64,000 nt of DNA, taken from assembly GCA_016792805.1 (NCBI GenBank), contig JAEUHX010000055.1:143481-207480 (forward strand). The letters are read 5' to 3'. The translations under genes were made by a program, and so were the position numbers. This stretch comes from Planctomycetota bacterium (lineage in GTDB: Bacteria; Planctomycetota; UBA1135; JACQFD01). Below, one piece after another: positions 16,651-25,015 of the stretch. The notes below the pieces were generated by a model. It was not told the origin of the DNA and made no database searches. It saw nothing but the letters and a program-made list of their open reading frames with translations. Each line of letters begins with the position of its first letter. Position 1 is the first letter of the stretch.

Positions 16651-17715
16651 CTAGTTCCCTGCGAGGAGTAGCGGGTCGATGGTCCGTAGGACACGCCCCA
16701 CCTGCGCCTCACACGGTCCGATCGAGCAGAATCCGGCCGTGAAGGGCTCGCAGGCGGCGGAGGTCGTCTGAAGAACGAGCACTCCGGGGGGCTCGACTCC
16801 AACCACCGCGTTCTGAACGATGCAGGCCTTGTCGGCGACGAAACCGGGCGGCAGCGTCACCGGCTGGAGCGGCCGGAACGCGCCGGAGGGCGCCGATCCC
16901 GCAGGGACTCCCATGTACGCCAGCGTGGTCGACGAGAGATCGCCCTGGGCGGTCGTCGAGAAAATCGCCACGTCCGTCACCTTCTGCGTGCCGACCAGGC
17001 ACGAGAAGGCGATGGTGAATTGTGCGTAGCCGTCGAACGACGTGAAAAGCCCGACGAGCGAGAGCGGGAACCAATTATCGGAGGAGAGGATGGCGCCGCC
17101 CGACGGAGGCAACGATTGCGCGGCGACACCCGTAAGCACAAAGCTTGTGAGATCGAGGGCTGCCGGCCCCTGACCATACAAATCGGGAATATACATCAAT
17201 GCGAGCGGGGTCGAGATCTCCGAGAGATTGCCGCTCGGCACATACACCATGGGCACCAAGTGCAACATTCCCGCTTCGACGTACGCAAGCACGCGAGTGC
17301 GTGGAGAAGTGAGCTGTGCGGGGCTCGGCTTCTTCGTGGGATCGAAGGGCTCCGTGCCGAAAAGGATCTCCAGCTGATCTGTGATGCCGTCGCCGTCGCT
17401 GTCGCCGCCGAGCAGGCTGGCACCGAATTGTGCTTCGATCGAATCGGAGATGCCGTCGACATCGGCATCAATTCCCGGCTCGTCGTAGCCGGGCAACGCC
17501 TCGAGGGTAGCGAGCGCGCCGCTCCCAGCCATCGGTGCAACATTTCCAGCTGCTACGAATCGATCGGCGAGGAGCGCAAATGCACCGACGCCAATCGCAA
17601 GGCTCGTTGCAAGAATACGCCGACAGCGAAGCCGAGGTCGGCTTCCGAGCGCATCGACAATGCTGTGGAGATCCATAGGTTGCTCGTGCCCGAGGCGGTC
17701 GGTGAGCGCTGACAC
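16651..17715 (-). CDS. Membrane-anchored or exported protein with thrombospondin type-3 calcium repeats
   Basis: A 354-residue protein. A hydrophobic segment near residues 35-53 (ILATSLAIGVGAFALLADRF) acts as signal anchor. Residues about 80-125 contain two calcium-binding TSP3-type repeats, DADVDGISDSIE and DSDGDGITDQLE, with the D-x-D-x-D-G-I pattern. The remaining 220 residues are a beta-rich, low-charge region of unknown fold with four Cys near the C-terminus (AACEPF, GFCSIGPC). It is likely surface exposed or periplasmic. An alternative start at 17676 (MDLHSIV) would drop 13 residues. No neighbour suggests a role. The 222 bases to the tRNA hold nothing visible. Confidence 0.72.
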   Translation of the reverse strand: MSALTDRLGHEQPMDLHSIVDALGSRPRLRCRRILATSLAIGVGAFALLADRFVAAGNVAPMAGSGALATLEALPGYDEPGIDADVDGISDSIEAQFGASLLGGDSDGDGITDQLEILFGTEPFDPTKKPSPAQLTSPRTRVLAYVEAGMLHLVPMVYVPSGNLSEISTPLALMYIPDLYGQGPAALDLTSFVLTGVAAQSLPPSGGAILSSDNWFPLSLVGLFTSFDGYAQFTIAFSCLVGTQKVTDVAIFSTTAQGDLSSTTLAYMGVPAGSAPSGAFRPLQPVTLPPGFVADKACIVQNAVVGVEPPGVLVLQTTSAACEPFTAGFCSIGPCEAQVGRVLRTIDPLLLAGN

Positions 17716-17937
17716 GCTCGCCCAGGAATGTCCCGCAGTGCGCCGACGGTGCCTGGAGCGCTGCGGACTATTCCACGTACCAGACTAGACCTGTGATCGT
17801 CCCTGCGGCAACGGTGAAAATTCGGCGGTCCGAGGCGGATTCCGCAGGGGGCACGCTCGCTTGCGCCCGCCCGGAAACGCGCGTACCGTCCGCGCCCCCA
17901 TGAGGGCCCGACGGCGTCTGCCGCGCGGGTTTGCCAC

Positions 17938-18014
<77 letters not shown>

Positions 18015-18582
18015 GCTCCAGATCTCTGTAATATGTTTTACGACGGAGGTTTAGAGCGCCCTCCCGCGCAATGACGCACGTTTCTTCAATAAGAGAGCCG
18101 CGGTGCCTGACCAACGATAACGACTCCGCGTTCCTCAATTCGCTCACCTCTCGCAGTTGGGTCAAACCCACGTTCGCAGGCTGGCCGCCTCAGCAAGCCG
18201 GATCGTTCGAGCCGGTGGTGATCGAATCCACCTTCGGTCAACTACGCGGCCATTAGGTCGAGCAGGGGGCGAGATACCAGATGCGCTGTGTCCGGTGGAC
18301 GAAGATTGAGAGACCTTTGCTTGCGGCGAAGCTCCTCATGCTCGACGAGACTGAGCAGTTACGGTACACCTGTCGAGCAAACACGCGGGCCGGGGTTATC
18401 GTCTAACCCTAACGAGCGAGGCAGATCGCCGAGCGACTCCGCAAGATCCCCAGCTATATTCCCGACGCCTATCGCCCGATAGATGGTTGACCGACAATCT
18501 TCGCCCTTGCGGCCCGCCAACATACAACCGAAAAGAGCGCGCACATCACATCCGTAAGAACCCCGACAACCTCACAGGACAA
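18015..18582. other. 568-base gap after the tRNA, no gene
   Basis: No convincing protein gene on either strand. A 6-bp hairpin (GGGTTA, loop TCGTC, TAACCC) lies at 18393-18409, followed by no T-run. The stretch GGTGG-tgatcgaat-CCACC at 18214-18232 resembles a damaged tRNA T-arm. These could be relics of an integration event. I found no integrase and no repeat of the tRNA end. Confidence 0.5.
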
Positions 18583-19236
18583 ATGATCGACGCACGCGGT
18601 GCCGCCTTGATTGTCGTAGCAAGGAACCTGAATCCATCGATCTTCAGCCAGATCTGGCTTGTGGACGAAGGACTCGTGGATCATGGGTGTGCCTTTGATA
18701 CGCCGAGCGTCACGGCTCAAGAAATGTCGCAACACTCCTTCCAGGAGTTACAATTTCTTGCGCTGCCAGATCGCTTCCAGATAACATTCACATCAGTTGA
18801 CGACAAGACCGGGACACGAGCTACAACGTTGGCGAGTAAAATTGTTGAAAAACTCCCACACACACCATTTAGAGCCATTGGAATAAATTTCGAGTATGTG
18901 ATCCGATCAACATCAGAGTTTGAGCGCTCGCTTATACGATGGCCTGCTGAATCCGTCGCAGCACCCTTCAGCTCCTCAACCGCTCGCCTTGGCGTCATCG
19001 CCGTTGGCTCCGTGAAGGAGGCTAAGCTTACACTTGAAATGAGACCTGGCGAGGAAGCTGGCGAGAAGACCGCTCTTATTAAGTTCAATTTCCACTTTGA
19101 TCTTCCTGAGAGGCCCAAGAATAGCCGTATCGAGGCCCTGGCTTCCGCACTTGCACAATGGACCGACCTGCGAAGGGATAGCCTCGCAATCGCTGAAGAA
19201 ATAAGCCTGAGATCTAGACAACCATCTGGCGCATGA
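18583..19236 (+). CDS. Protein of unknown function, gene 1 of a low-GC tRNA-adjacent cluster
   Basis: The ATG at 18583, preceded by AGGAC five bases upstream, gives 217 residues. I recognise no named domain. The pattern (ALIVVARNLNPSIFSQIWLVDEGLV, LQFLALPDRFQITF, LPHTPFRAIGINFEYV, LTLEMRPGE) resembles a group of bacterial hypothetical proteins whose N-terminus reads like F-N-P-x-I-F-x-P-x-W and whose middle reads H-T-P-I-x-x-L-G-I-N. I know no assigned function for that group. No signal peptide or membrane segment, so cytosolic. The stop overlaps the next start by 4 bases (ATGA). Codon use is far more AT-rich than in neighbours, which points to transfer. Confidence 0.75.
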   Translation: MIDARGAALIVVARNLNPSIFSQIWLVDEGLVDHGCAFDTPSVTAQEMSQHSFQELQFLALPDRFQITFTSVDDKTGTRATTLASKIVEKLPHTPFRAIGINFEYVIRSTSEFERSLIRWPAESVAAPFSSSTARLGVIAVGSVKEAKLTLEMRPGEEAGEKTALIKFNFHFDLPERPKNSRIEALASALAQWTDLRRDSLAIAEEISLRSRQPSGA

Positions 19237-19871
19237 CTACAACATCGGCAAGTCGGGTTCACTCCTACTTTGATACGACTCCAAAAGCCATCACTGAAGG
19301 CTACTATTATCGCACGCCTGATTCCGTTGATTTGCGTCGCCGGGCGAGCGTGGGAGAATTCTGCGATCTCTCTATGGTGCCTACCGCTACACTGCCGCTT
19401 CAGAAGGCAGTAGCGCATTGCTCGATAAACGGGCCAGAGTACTGCAATCGACTCGACAAGCTTGTCGCTACTCATCATGACTACCTCTGGGGTGCGCCAT
19501 TCACAGTAATATTGGCGTCTGGATGTCAGACAATTGTCAGATATCCGGTTAGCCTCGCGGTAGATTCGTTCTTATTAAACACCACCTTAGTCGACGCCAC
19601 TGAGAGTTTCGAAATACCCAGTACATTCGGAGTCTTATTGCCTTCGCCGAGAGTACTTGATCTTGTAACTAGTTGTCCGGCATCGACAGAGATCATGCAC
19701 TCTCTGGGGTCGTGGCCTATCGAAGTTGTCATGACTCCGCTGGAACACATACCGGATCGATCTAAGGCAATCGACGAGATGCTCATGGCTGGACGCGAAG
19801 TGGCGGAAAAGTACGCGGACCTCATTGAAGATGAGGATTACGAGTATACAGACCCATCCTCGATGCTTTAA
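19233..19871 (+). CDS. Protein of unknown function, gene 2 of the cluster
   Basis: A 212-residue protein, ATG overlapping the previous stop by 4 bases. No recognised family. It is soluble-looking, with a beta-rich middle (FTVILASGCQTIVRYPVSLAVDSFLL) and an acidic C-terminal helix and tail (ADLIEDEDYEYTDPSSML). Sample lines inside the gene are 42-55 percent G+C by hand count against roughly two-thirds in flanking genes. Coupling to genes 1 and 3 suggests the three products act together. Confidence 0.72.
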   Translation: MTTTSASRVHSYFDTTPKAITEGYYYRTPDSVDLRRRASVGEFCDLSMVPTATLPLQKAVAHCSINGPEYCNRLDKLVATHHDYLWGAPFTVILASGCQTIVRYPVSLAVDSFLLNTTLVDATESFEIPSTFGVLLPSPRVLDLVTSCPASTEIMHSLGSWPIEVVMTPLEHIPDRSKAIDEMLMAGREVAEKYADLIEDEDYEYTDPSSML

Positions 19872-19876
19872 TAACT

Positions 19877-20449
19877 GTGGTTGAAGAGTATCGAAAGGAT
19901 ACTTCGAAGATCTTCCTGGAAACGCTTCGAACAGAAGTGTCTCAGGGGGATATCTTCGCCGATGCCCCAGTGGCAGCGCCGTTGGAGTATCCGCTAACCA
20001 TTCTGCGCGGCAATCCGCCGAGTCTCACTCAGTTTGAAGAACTCGGGAAGCTCCCGGGTGGATTCAAGAAGGAAGGAGAGACTTGTCGCATGCGCATCAC
20101 AAGGAGCTTCGGGATGCTAATGACGCATGATTGCCAGTACGATAACCACAAATCGGATCCATGCCTCCTCGTGCAAGTCAGGCTAATGACAGTCTTGTCA
20201 CCGAAGGAAGTTGACGAAATGTGGCGGGCCAAGTCCAAGTTCCGGCACCTTCCACTTCCGCATCACCCCACTATTGGCTGTGAAACCTACGTGGACTTTC
20301 GTCGCGTGACTTCAGTGAAGAGAGAGCAGCTAGATAGACTGCCCCGAGTAGCAAGTCTCACAGACGATGGGAGGGGACTCTTCGTTGCGGCCGTGATAGC
20401 CTTCTTCACTAGAAAAGACTTGCGCGGCCACACAAGCGCAGACGAGTAG
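19877..20449 (+). CDS. Protein of unknown function, gene 3 of the cluster (HDC-motif protein)
   Basis: A GTG start 5 bases after gene 2 gives 190 residues. The N-terminal SQGDIFADAPVAAPL and the middle SFGMLMTHDCQYDN...PCLLVQVRLM look like a recurring layout in accessory-region proteins: a G-D-I-F/L entry, then a hydrophobic strand ending in T-H/Q-D/T-C-D, then a hydrophobic strand. The role of that layout is not known to me. His and Cys of THDC are candidates for a metal or catalytic site. A hydrophobic stretch GLFVAAVIAFFTRK lies near the C-terminus. It ends the low-GC block. The 128 bases to crcB hold no visible terminator. Confidence 0.7.
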   Translation: MVEEYRKDTSKIFLETLRTEVSQGDIFADAPVAAPLEYPLTILRGNPPSLTQFEELGKLPGGFKKEGETCRMRITRSFGMLMTHDCQYDNHKSDPCLLVQVRLMTVLSPKEVDEMWRAKSKFRHLPLPHHPTIGCETYVDFRRVTSVKREQLDRLPRVASLTDDGRGLFVAAVIAFFTRKDLRGHTSADE

Positions 20450-20577
20450 CAGAATTAGCACAGAGACTTCAGGCGAGTTCGAGAGCACTTCTGGCCTGGC
20501 TGCACTCCTTGACGCCTAGATCGACATCATATATCGCACTCGAGGCGAGACTGAAGATTCCGAATCGTAAAGGGCGA

Positions 20578-20961
20578 CTAGCTCGCCATGCTCGCCCGAA
20601 GCCACGCGCCCCCGGCGACGGCTGCGAGGCCCAACAGGAGCTGCGCTGCGACGTTGGCGAGCGCCAGCGCGAGCTGGCCCGCGCGCCAAAGCGCGAGGGT
20701 TTCCGCGCCGAAGGCCGAGAAGGTCGTGAAGCCGCCGAGGACGCCGACGACAAGCAAGCAGCGCCACTGCTCCGCCTGCTCGCCACGCGAGGGGAGCCAA
20801 TCGAGGACGGCGCCGATGGCGGCGCACCCGAGGACGTTCACGACAAGCGTTCCCCAGGGAAAGGCGCTGTCGCCGGCGATCCACTTGGCGGCGAGGCCGG
20901 CGAGGTAGCGCAGCACGGAGCCGGCAGCGCCGCCCGTGGCAACGAGGAGGAGAAGCCTCAT
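20578..20961 (-). CDS. crcB: Fluoride ion channel CrcB/Fluc
   Basis: A 127-residue four-helix membrane protein with the Fluc signatures: GGAAGSVLRY near the N-terminus, GTLVVNVLG in helix 2, and GGFTTFSAFG lining the pore in helix 3. As a dual-topology homodimer it exports fluoride and relieves toxicity. Its ATG overlaps the stop of the preceding ABC ATPase by 4 bases, so it is the last gene of the transporter operon; a functional link to that transporter is not obvious. No fluoride riboswitch was found before it, as expected for an internal operon gene. Confidence 0.93.
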   Translation of the reverse strand: MRLLLLVATGGAAGSVLRYLAGLAAKWIAGDSAFPWGTLVVNVLGCAAIGAVLDWLPSRGEQAEQWRCLLVVGVLGGFTTFSAFGAETLALWRAGQLALALANVAAQLLLGLAAVAGGAWLRASMAS

Positions 20962-22031
20962 GGGATGCGTCGCGCTCCGTCGGAAGTCCACAAAACAGAA
21001 TGTTGAAGATCGAGGCTCGGCCGGATCTCTTCGCCGGGCCGCACGGGAAGGTCGCGATCGACCAGCGCGTGCAGGCGCCCGCCAGCGAAGCGCGCGACCA
21101 CAATTTTCGACGGCCCGATCGGCTCGACGACCTCGACGACGGCGGGCGCGGCACCGCCGGTGAGCGCGACGTGCTCAGGGCGAACTCCAATCAAGGCAGA
21201 GCCAGTGGCGGCCGCGTCGCGGAGACGGGCACCGAGCTCGGGAAGCGACATGCCGCCATCGAGCCGCCAGCCGTCAGCAGAAAAGTGAATCTTCAGAATA
21301 TTGATCTGCGGCTGTCCGAGCAGCTTCGCCACCGCGACCGTCTCCGGGCGTCGATACACTTCTTCTGCGCGGTCGATCTGTTGAACCTTGCCGTCGACCA
21401 AGACGGCGATTCGGTCCGCGATGGAGAGCGCCTCGGCTTGGTCGTGGGTGACGTAGAGCAGCGGAGTGCGCAGCTCCCGAGTGAATGCGGCAATTTCGAT
21501 GCGCAGCGACTCGCGCAGCTTGGCGTCGAGGTTCGAGAGCGGCTCATCCATGAGGTAGAGCCGCGGGCGGCGCACGAGAGCGCGGCCGAGCGCCACACGC
21601 TGCATCTCGCCGCCGCTCAGCCGGCTCGCCGGGCGGTCGAGCAGAGAACTGATCTTCAAAAGTTCTGCAGCCCAGCCGACGCGGGAACGAATCTCCGCCT
21701 CCGGCGCGGAGCGCCCCGGTGCGCGCAGCGGAAACTCAAGATTGCGCCGCACGCTCCAGCTCGGGTAGAGCGAGAAATTCTGAAAAACGAGCGCCACGTC
21801 GCGCTCGGCGGGTGAACGCCCGCGAACGCTCTCGCCGGCCATGCACACATCACCCGAGTCGGGCTCCTCGAGACCGCAGGCCACGCGGAGCGCGGTGGTC
21901 TTGCCGGAGCCGGTAGGGCCGAGAAGCACCATCCGCTCTCCGGGGAGCACGCCGAGGCTCACGCCGTCGAGCGCGCGCACCGCGCCGAAGCTTTTTGTGA
22001 TTCCTCGAAGCTCAAGAAAAGGGGCGGTCAT
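20958..22031 (-). CDS. ABC transporter ATP-binding protein 2 (MalK/UgpC type)
   Basis: A 357-residue CUT1-type ATPase: Walker A GPTGSGKTT, Q-loop FQNFSLYP, signature RLSGGEMQR, Walker B LYLMDEP, and switch His in YVTHDQAEAL. A C-terminal MOBE/TOBE-type domain starts at about residue 235. Genes at 20958 and 22028 encode two distinct ATPases, so the importer probably uses a heterodimer, as in the GlpST glycerol transporter. The chosen ATG overlaps the upstream stop by 4 bases; the longer frame lies within that gene. Substrate unknown; a sugar or polyol is most likely. Confidence 0.9.
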   Translation of the reverse strand: MTAPFLELRGITKSFGAVRALDGVSLGVLPGERMVLLGPTGSGKTTALRVACGLEEPDSGDVCMAGESVRGRSPAERDVALVFQNFSLYPSWSVRRNLEFPLRAPGRSAPEAEIRSRVGWAAELLKISSLLDRPASRLSGGEMQRVALGRALVRRPRLYLMDEPLSNLDAKLRESLRIEIAAFTRELRTPLLYVTHDQAEALSIADRIAVLVDGKVQQIDRAEEVYRRPETVAVAKLLGQPQINILKIHFSADGWRLDGGMSLPELGARLRDAAATGSALIGVRPEHVALTGGAAPAVVEVVEPIGPSKIVVARFAGGRLHALVDRDLPVRPGEEIRPSLDLQHSVLWTSDGARRIP

Positions 22032-23080
22032 GGGAGCCTGCGCCCCGTAGCAGCGTCGAACCAGCGCACCCCCTTCCCATCGAACTTCAGCGCAACGGCG
22101 GCGCCGGGCCTCCACGGCTCCGCGGCTCCTACGCGCGCCGTGATTCGCCCGACAGCGGTTTGCACATACACAAATCTGGACGAACCCACATATTCGTCAA
22201 CCAGCACTTCTCCGTGCAGGTGGCCCTCCTCGCCCAGCGATACGTGCTCCGGCCGGACGCCGAAGAGCACCTCGCCCGTCGCCGCCGAAGCCGGCGCCGG
22301 GCCGAGATCGGCACCTCCGCACAGGAAGCGCCCGCCCTCGACGCGGCCGCGCAGCTCGTTCATGGCGGGGCTTCCGACGAAGTGTGCAACAAATCGATTC
22401 GCCGGCGAATCATACACTTCCATCGGGCTCGCCGCCTGCTGAATCTCACCGCCCGACATCACGACGATGCGGTCGGCGAGGCGCATAGCCTCCTCCTGGT
22501 CGTGGGTCACATAAACGGTCGTGACACGCTGCTGGATCTGCTGCGCGCGGATGAGCTCCGCCATCTCCGCACGTCGCTCCGCATCGAGGGTGCCGAGCGG
22601 CTCATCCATGAGAGAGAGTGCCGGCCGACGCACCATGGCGCGCGCGAGGGCAACGCGCTGCTGATCGCCTCCGCTGAGCGTTCGCGGATACTTGCTCGCG
22701 AGCGGCTCGAGCCCGAGCCGCTCCAGCATGTACCTCACCCTGTTCTGCCGCTCCTCGCGCGGCACGCCCGCACACTCCAGTGGAAACGCCACATTTTCCG
22801 CGACGGTCATGTGCGGATAGAGGCCATAGAACTGGAACACGAATCCGATGTCGCGCAGCGCCGGGCGCAGATGAGTTACTTCTCGGCCGGCGAGCTCGAT
22901 CGTGCCCGCCGTGGGGAGTTCGAGCCCCGCGAGCATTCGAAGCGTCGTTGTCTTGCCGCAGCCTGACGGGCCAAGCAATACCACAAATTCGCCCTCAGCG
23001 ATGTCGAGATCGATCCCGCGCACAGCACGGGTGCCGCCGGGATAGGTCTTCTCGAGCCCGCGGATCGCAACGAAGCTCAC
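22028..23080 (-). CDS. ABC transporter ATP-binding protein 1 (MalK/UgpC type)
   Basis: A 350-residue ATPase from the GTG at 23080 (GGAG about 9 bases before; GTG overlaps the stop of the small membrane protein). Walker A GPSGCGKTT, Q-loop FQFYGLYPH, signature TLSGGDQQR (the usual LSGGQ with Asp), Walker B LSLMDEP, H-loop YVTHDQEEAM, then a C-terminal beta-barrel regulatory domain with VRPEHV. It powers import together with the next ATPase. Both have intact nucleotide-binding motifs, so neither is an obvious dead partner. Confidence 0.9.
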   Translation of the reverse strand: MSFVAIRGLEKTYPGGTRAVRGIDLDIAEGEFVVLLGPSGCGKTTTLRMLAGLELPTAGTIELAGREVTHLRPALRDIGFVFQFYGLYPHMTVAENVAFPLECAGVPREERQNRVRYMLERLGLEPLASKYPRTLSGGDQQRVALARAMVRRPALSLMDEPLGTLDAERRAEMAELIRAQQIQQRVTTVYVTHDQEEAMRLADRIVVMSGGEIQQAASPMEVYDSPANRFVAHFVGSPAMNELRGRVEGGRFLCGGADLGPAPASAATGEVLFGVRPEHVSLGEEGHLHGEVLVDEYVGSSRFVYVQTAVGRITARVGAAEPWRPGAAVALKFDGKGVRWFDAATGRRLP

Positions 23081-23268
23081 GACGCGCTCCGCCGCGGAAG
23101 GTGGGATGTCACCATATGAACGACCGTGAATGCCGCCACGACGAAGAAGCCGAACCGGAAGCCGGCCGCCCACCAAGGCTGCAGCATGAGCGCGACGCCA
23201 ACGGCGAGGCCGGCGAGCGCGGCACGATCGGCCCACTCACTCCACGATCGGCTTGCACTCGCGCTCAC
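23077..23268 (-). CDS. Small two-helix membrane protein embedded in the ABC operon
   Basis: A 63-residue protein read from a GTG that overlaps the permease stop by 4 bases, and whose own TGA overlaps the GTG of the ATPase by 4 bases. Two hydrophobic helices are visible (ALAGLAVGVALML and FRFGFFVVAAFTVVHMV), ending in a basic tail HLPRRSAS. The position resembles that of small membrane subunits in GlpSTPQUV-type transporters (GlpU, DUF2160), but the sequence is shorter and does not show that family's motifs. It is easily missed by gene callers. Accessory membrane subunit is inference. Confidence 0.7.
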   Translation of the reverse strand: MSASASRSWSEWADRAALAGLAVGVALMLQPWWAAGFRFGFFVVAAFTVVHMVTSHLPRRSAS

Positions 23269-24128
23269 TGCTTGATCGTCCCGAAGGTGACGCCGCGCAG
23301 AAGGTGCTTGCGCACGAGGAATGTGAGCACGGCCACGGGTGCCACAAAAACCAAGGCGCCCGCCGCGACCTGCGGCCACGGCATGCCCTCAATATTGCCC
23401 TGGAGCCCTGCGAAATAGGCGGGCACCGTCACGGCGCTCGAGCTGTTGAGCGTCATGGCAAAACCATACTCATTCCAGGCGGAGATGAGACAGAACACTC
23501 CGGTCACCGCCATGCCTGTGGCAGACTGCGGGACGATGATTCGCCAAAACGCGTCGAAGCGCGTGTAGCCGTCGACGAACGCCGCTTCCTCGAAGGCCTT
23601 CGGAATCTCATCGATGAAGCCCTTCATGAGCCACACCGAGAGAGACAAATTAAACACTGTATATAAAATGATCAGCCCGAGGTGCGTGCCTGGCAGCTCG
23701 AGCTTTCGATACATCAGCAGCACCGGGATGACGACGGCGAGCGGCGGCATGAACCTCGTCGACAGGATGAAAAAGAGCCAGTCTTTCGCCCCGCCGATGC
23801 GATAGCGGCTGAAGCCGTAGGCGCACGCAGCGCCGAGAAGAACCGACGCGGCCGTACTCACAAATCCGATGACGACGCTGCTCGTGACGTGCTCCCAGAA
23901 GCTCGCATGCGCGCCTGCGTGAACCTCACTCAGCCCGCGAAATGCGTCGAGCTGCGGCACGAAGCCGACGGACGTGGGGTCGTTCGGCGCCGTCAGCACG
24001 GGGATCACTTTTGCGTGGGGAGAGATTGCGGCGTCGCGATCTTTGATCGAGGTGATCCCAAGCCACAAAAGCGGCAGGAGCGCAAACAGCGCGTACAGCA
24101 CCACCACGGCACCCTGGAGAATTTTCAC
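23265..24128 (-). CDS. ABC transporter permease (MalG/CUT1 type)
   Basis: A 287-residue permease with six predicted helices. The EAA loop reads EEAAFVDGYTRFDAFWRIIVP, which contacts the ATPase. The N-terminal helix is followed by a periplasmic segment with no Cys, and the last helices end in LLRGVTFGTIKQ, a tail typical of the MalG/LacG group. It forms the channel with the 24125 gene product. ATGA/GTGA overlaps on both sides place it firmly in the operon. Confidence 0.92.
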   Translation of the reverse strand: MKILQGAVVVLYALFALLPLLWLGITSIKDRDAAISPHAKVIPVLTAPNDPTSVGFVPQLDAFRGLSEVHAGAHASFWEHVTSSVVIGFVSTAASVLLGAACAYGFSRYRIGGAKDWLFFILSTRFMPPLAVVIPVLLMYRKLELPGTHLGLIILYTVFNLSLSVWLMKGFIDEIPKAFEEAAFVDGYTRFDAFWRIIVPQSATGMAVTGVFCLISAWNEYGFAMTLNSSSAVTVPAYFAGLQGNIEGMPWPQVAAGALVFVAPVAVLTFLVRKHLLRGVTFGTIKQ

Positions 24129-25000
24129 GCCGTCCTCCGCTGGATCGTCTCCAGGTAGCGCGTGAAAACGGTGGCGAGCGCGATCACGAGCACGAGGATC
24201 ACGCAGGCGTACGCGCTCCCCAAGCCCACTTTTCCGTCTCGAAAGGTCACTTGATAGAGAAGTGTCGAGAGCGTCTGCGTGCTCGTATCGTTGGGCCCCT
24301 GCGTCGCCATCACGAGGTCAAACTGCTTGAGCGCATCGGTGAAGCGCAGCAGCACCGCGAGCCCGAGGTAGGGCGCCACGAGCGGCAGCGTCACGCGTCG
24401 AAACACGGTCCAGCGCGAGGCTCGATCGACCTCGGCCGCTTCATACAGTGTCTTCGGGATCGCGGCGAGCCCTGCCATCGAGATCAGCATGAGGAAAGGA
24501 GTCCACATCCAGACATCGATGAGAATGACCGAGAAGAGCTTCCACTCCCGATCGGTGAGCCACTGCGGCTGCGGAAGCGAGAGCGCGTCGAGCGTTTGAT
24601 TGGTAATCCCGTGGTTGCCGTTCAGGATGAGGTTCCAAAAGAGGCCCATCACCGCGGGCGAGAGCATCATCGGAATGAGCAGCGCCGTCACGAGCACGGC
24701 GCGCACGCGCGTGAACGCTTGAAGCGCGAGCGCCGTGGCGAATCCGATGCCGAGCTCGAGCCCGACTGCACAGAAGACGAACCACGCCGTTCGACGCACC
24801 GCGGCGCCGAAGCGCGCATCGGTAAACACGCGCTCGTAGTTTCGCCCGCCGATCCACTTCCAGCCGTCGCCTACGAGCTCCGCATTGGTGAAGCTCAAGA
24901 CTACGTTGTAAAGCAGCGGAAAGAGATTGAACGCGATCAGCAGGACCAGAGTCGGCCCTACGAACGCGAACCGGCCGAGGCCGCCCCGACTCCGCTCCAT
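24125..25000 (-). CDS. ABC transporter permease (MalF/UgpA type)
   Basis: A 291-residue permease with six helices: N-terminal GPTLVLLIAFNLFPLLYNVVLSF, and an EAA loop at YEAAEVDRASRWTVFRRVTLP. DALKQFDLVMATQGPNDTSTQTLSTLLYQ, between the last two helices, is the usual CUT1 substrate-gate region. It pairs with the 23265 permease (4-base overlap). The start lies 15 bases after the binding-protein stop. Confidence 0.92.
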   Translation of the reverse strand: MERSRGGLGRFAFVGPTLVLLIAFNLFPLLYNVVLSFTNAELVGDGWKWIGGRNYERVFTDARFGAAVRRTAWFVFCAVGLELGIGFATALALQAFTRVRAVLVTALLIPMMLSPAVMGLFWNLILNGNHGITNQTLDALSLPQPQWLTDREWKLFSVILIDVWMWTPFLMLISMAGLAAIPKTLYEAAEVDRASRWTVFRRVTLPLVAPYLGLAVLLRFTDALKQFDLVMATQGPNDTSTQTLSTLLYQVTFRDGKVGLGSAYACVILVLVIALATVFTRYLETIQRRTA

Positions 25001-25015
25001 GCGCGGCTTGATCGG

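Noticed and set aside
18015..20577. Attachment-site duplication of the tRNA-Arg 3' end flanking the low-GC genes
   Set aside because: I looked for a copy of the T-arm and acceptor sequence up to the crcB gene and found none; no integrase gene either.
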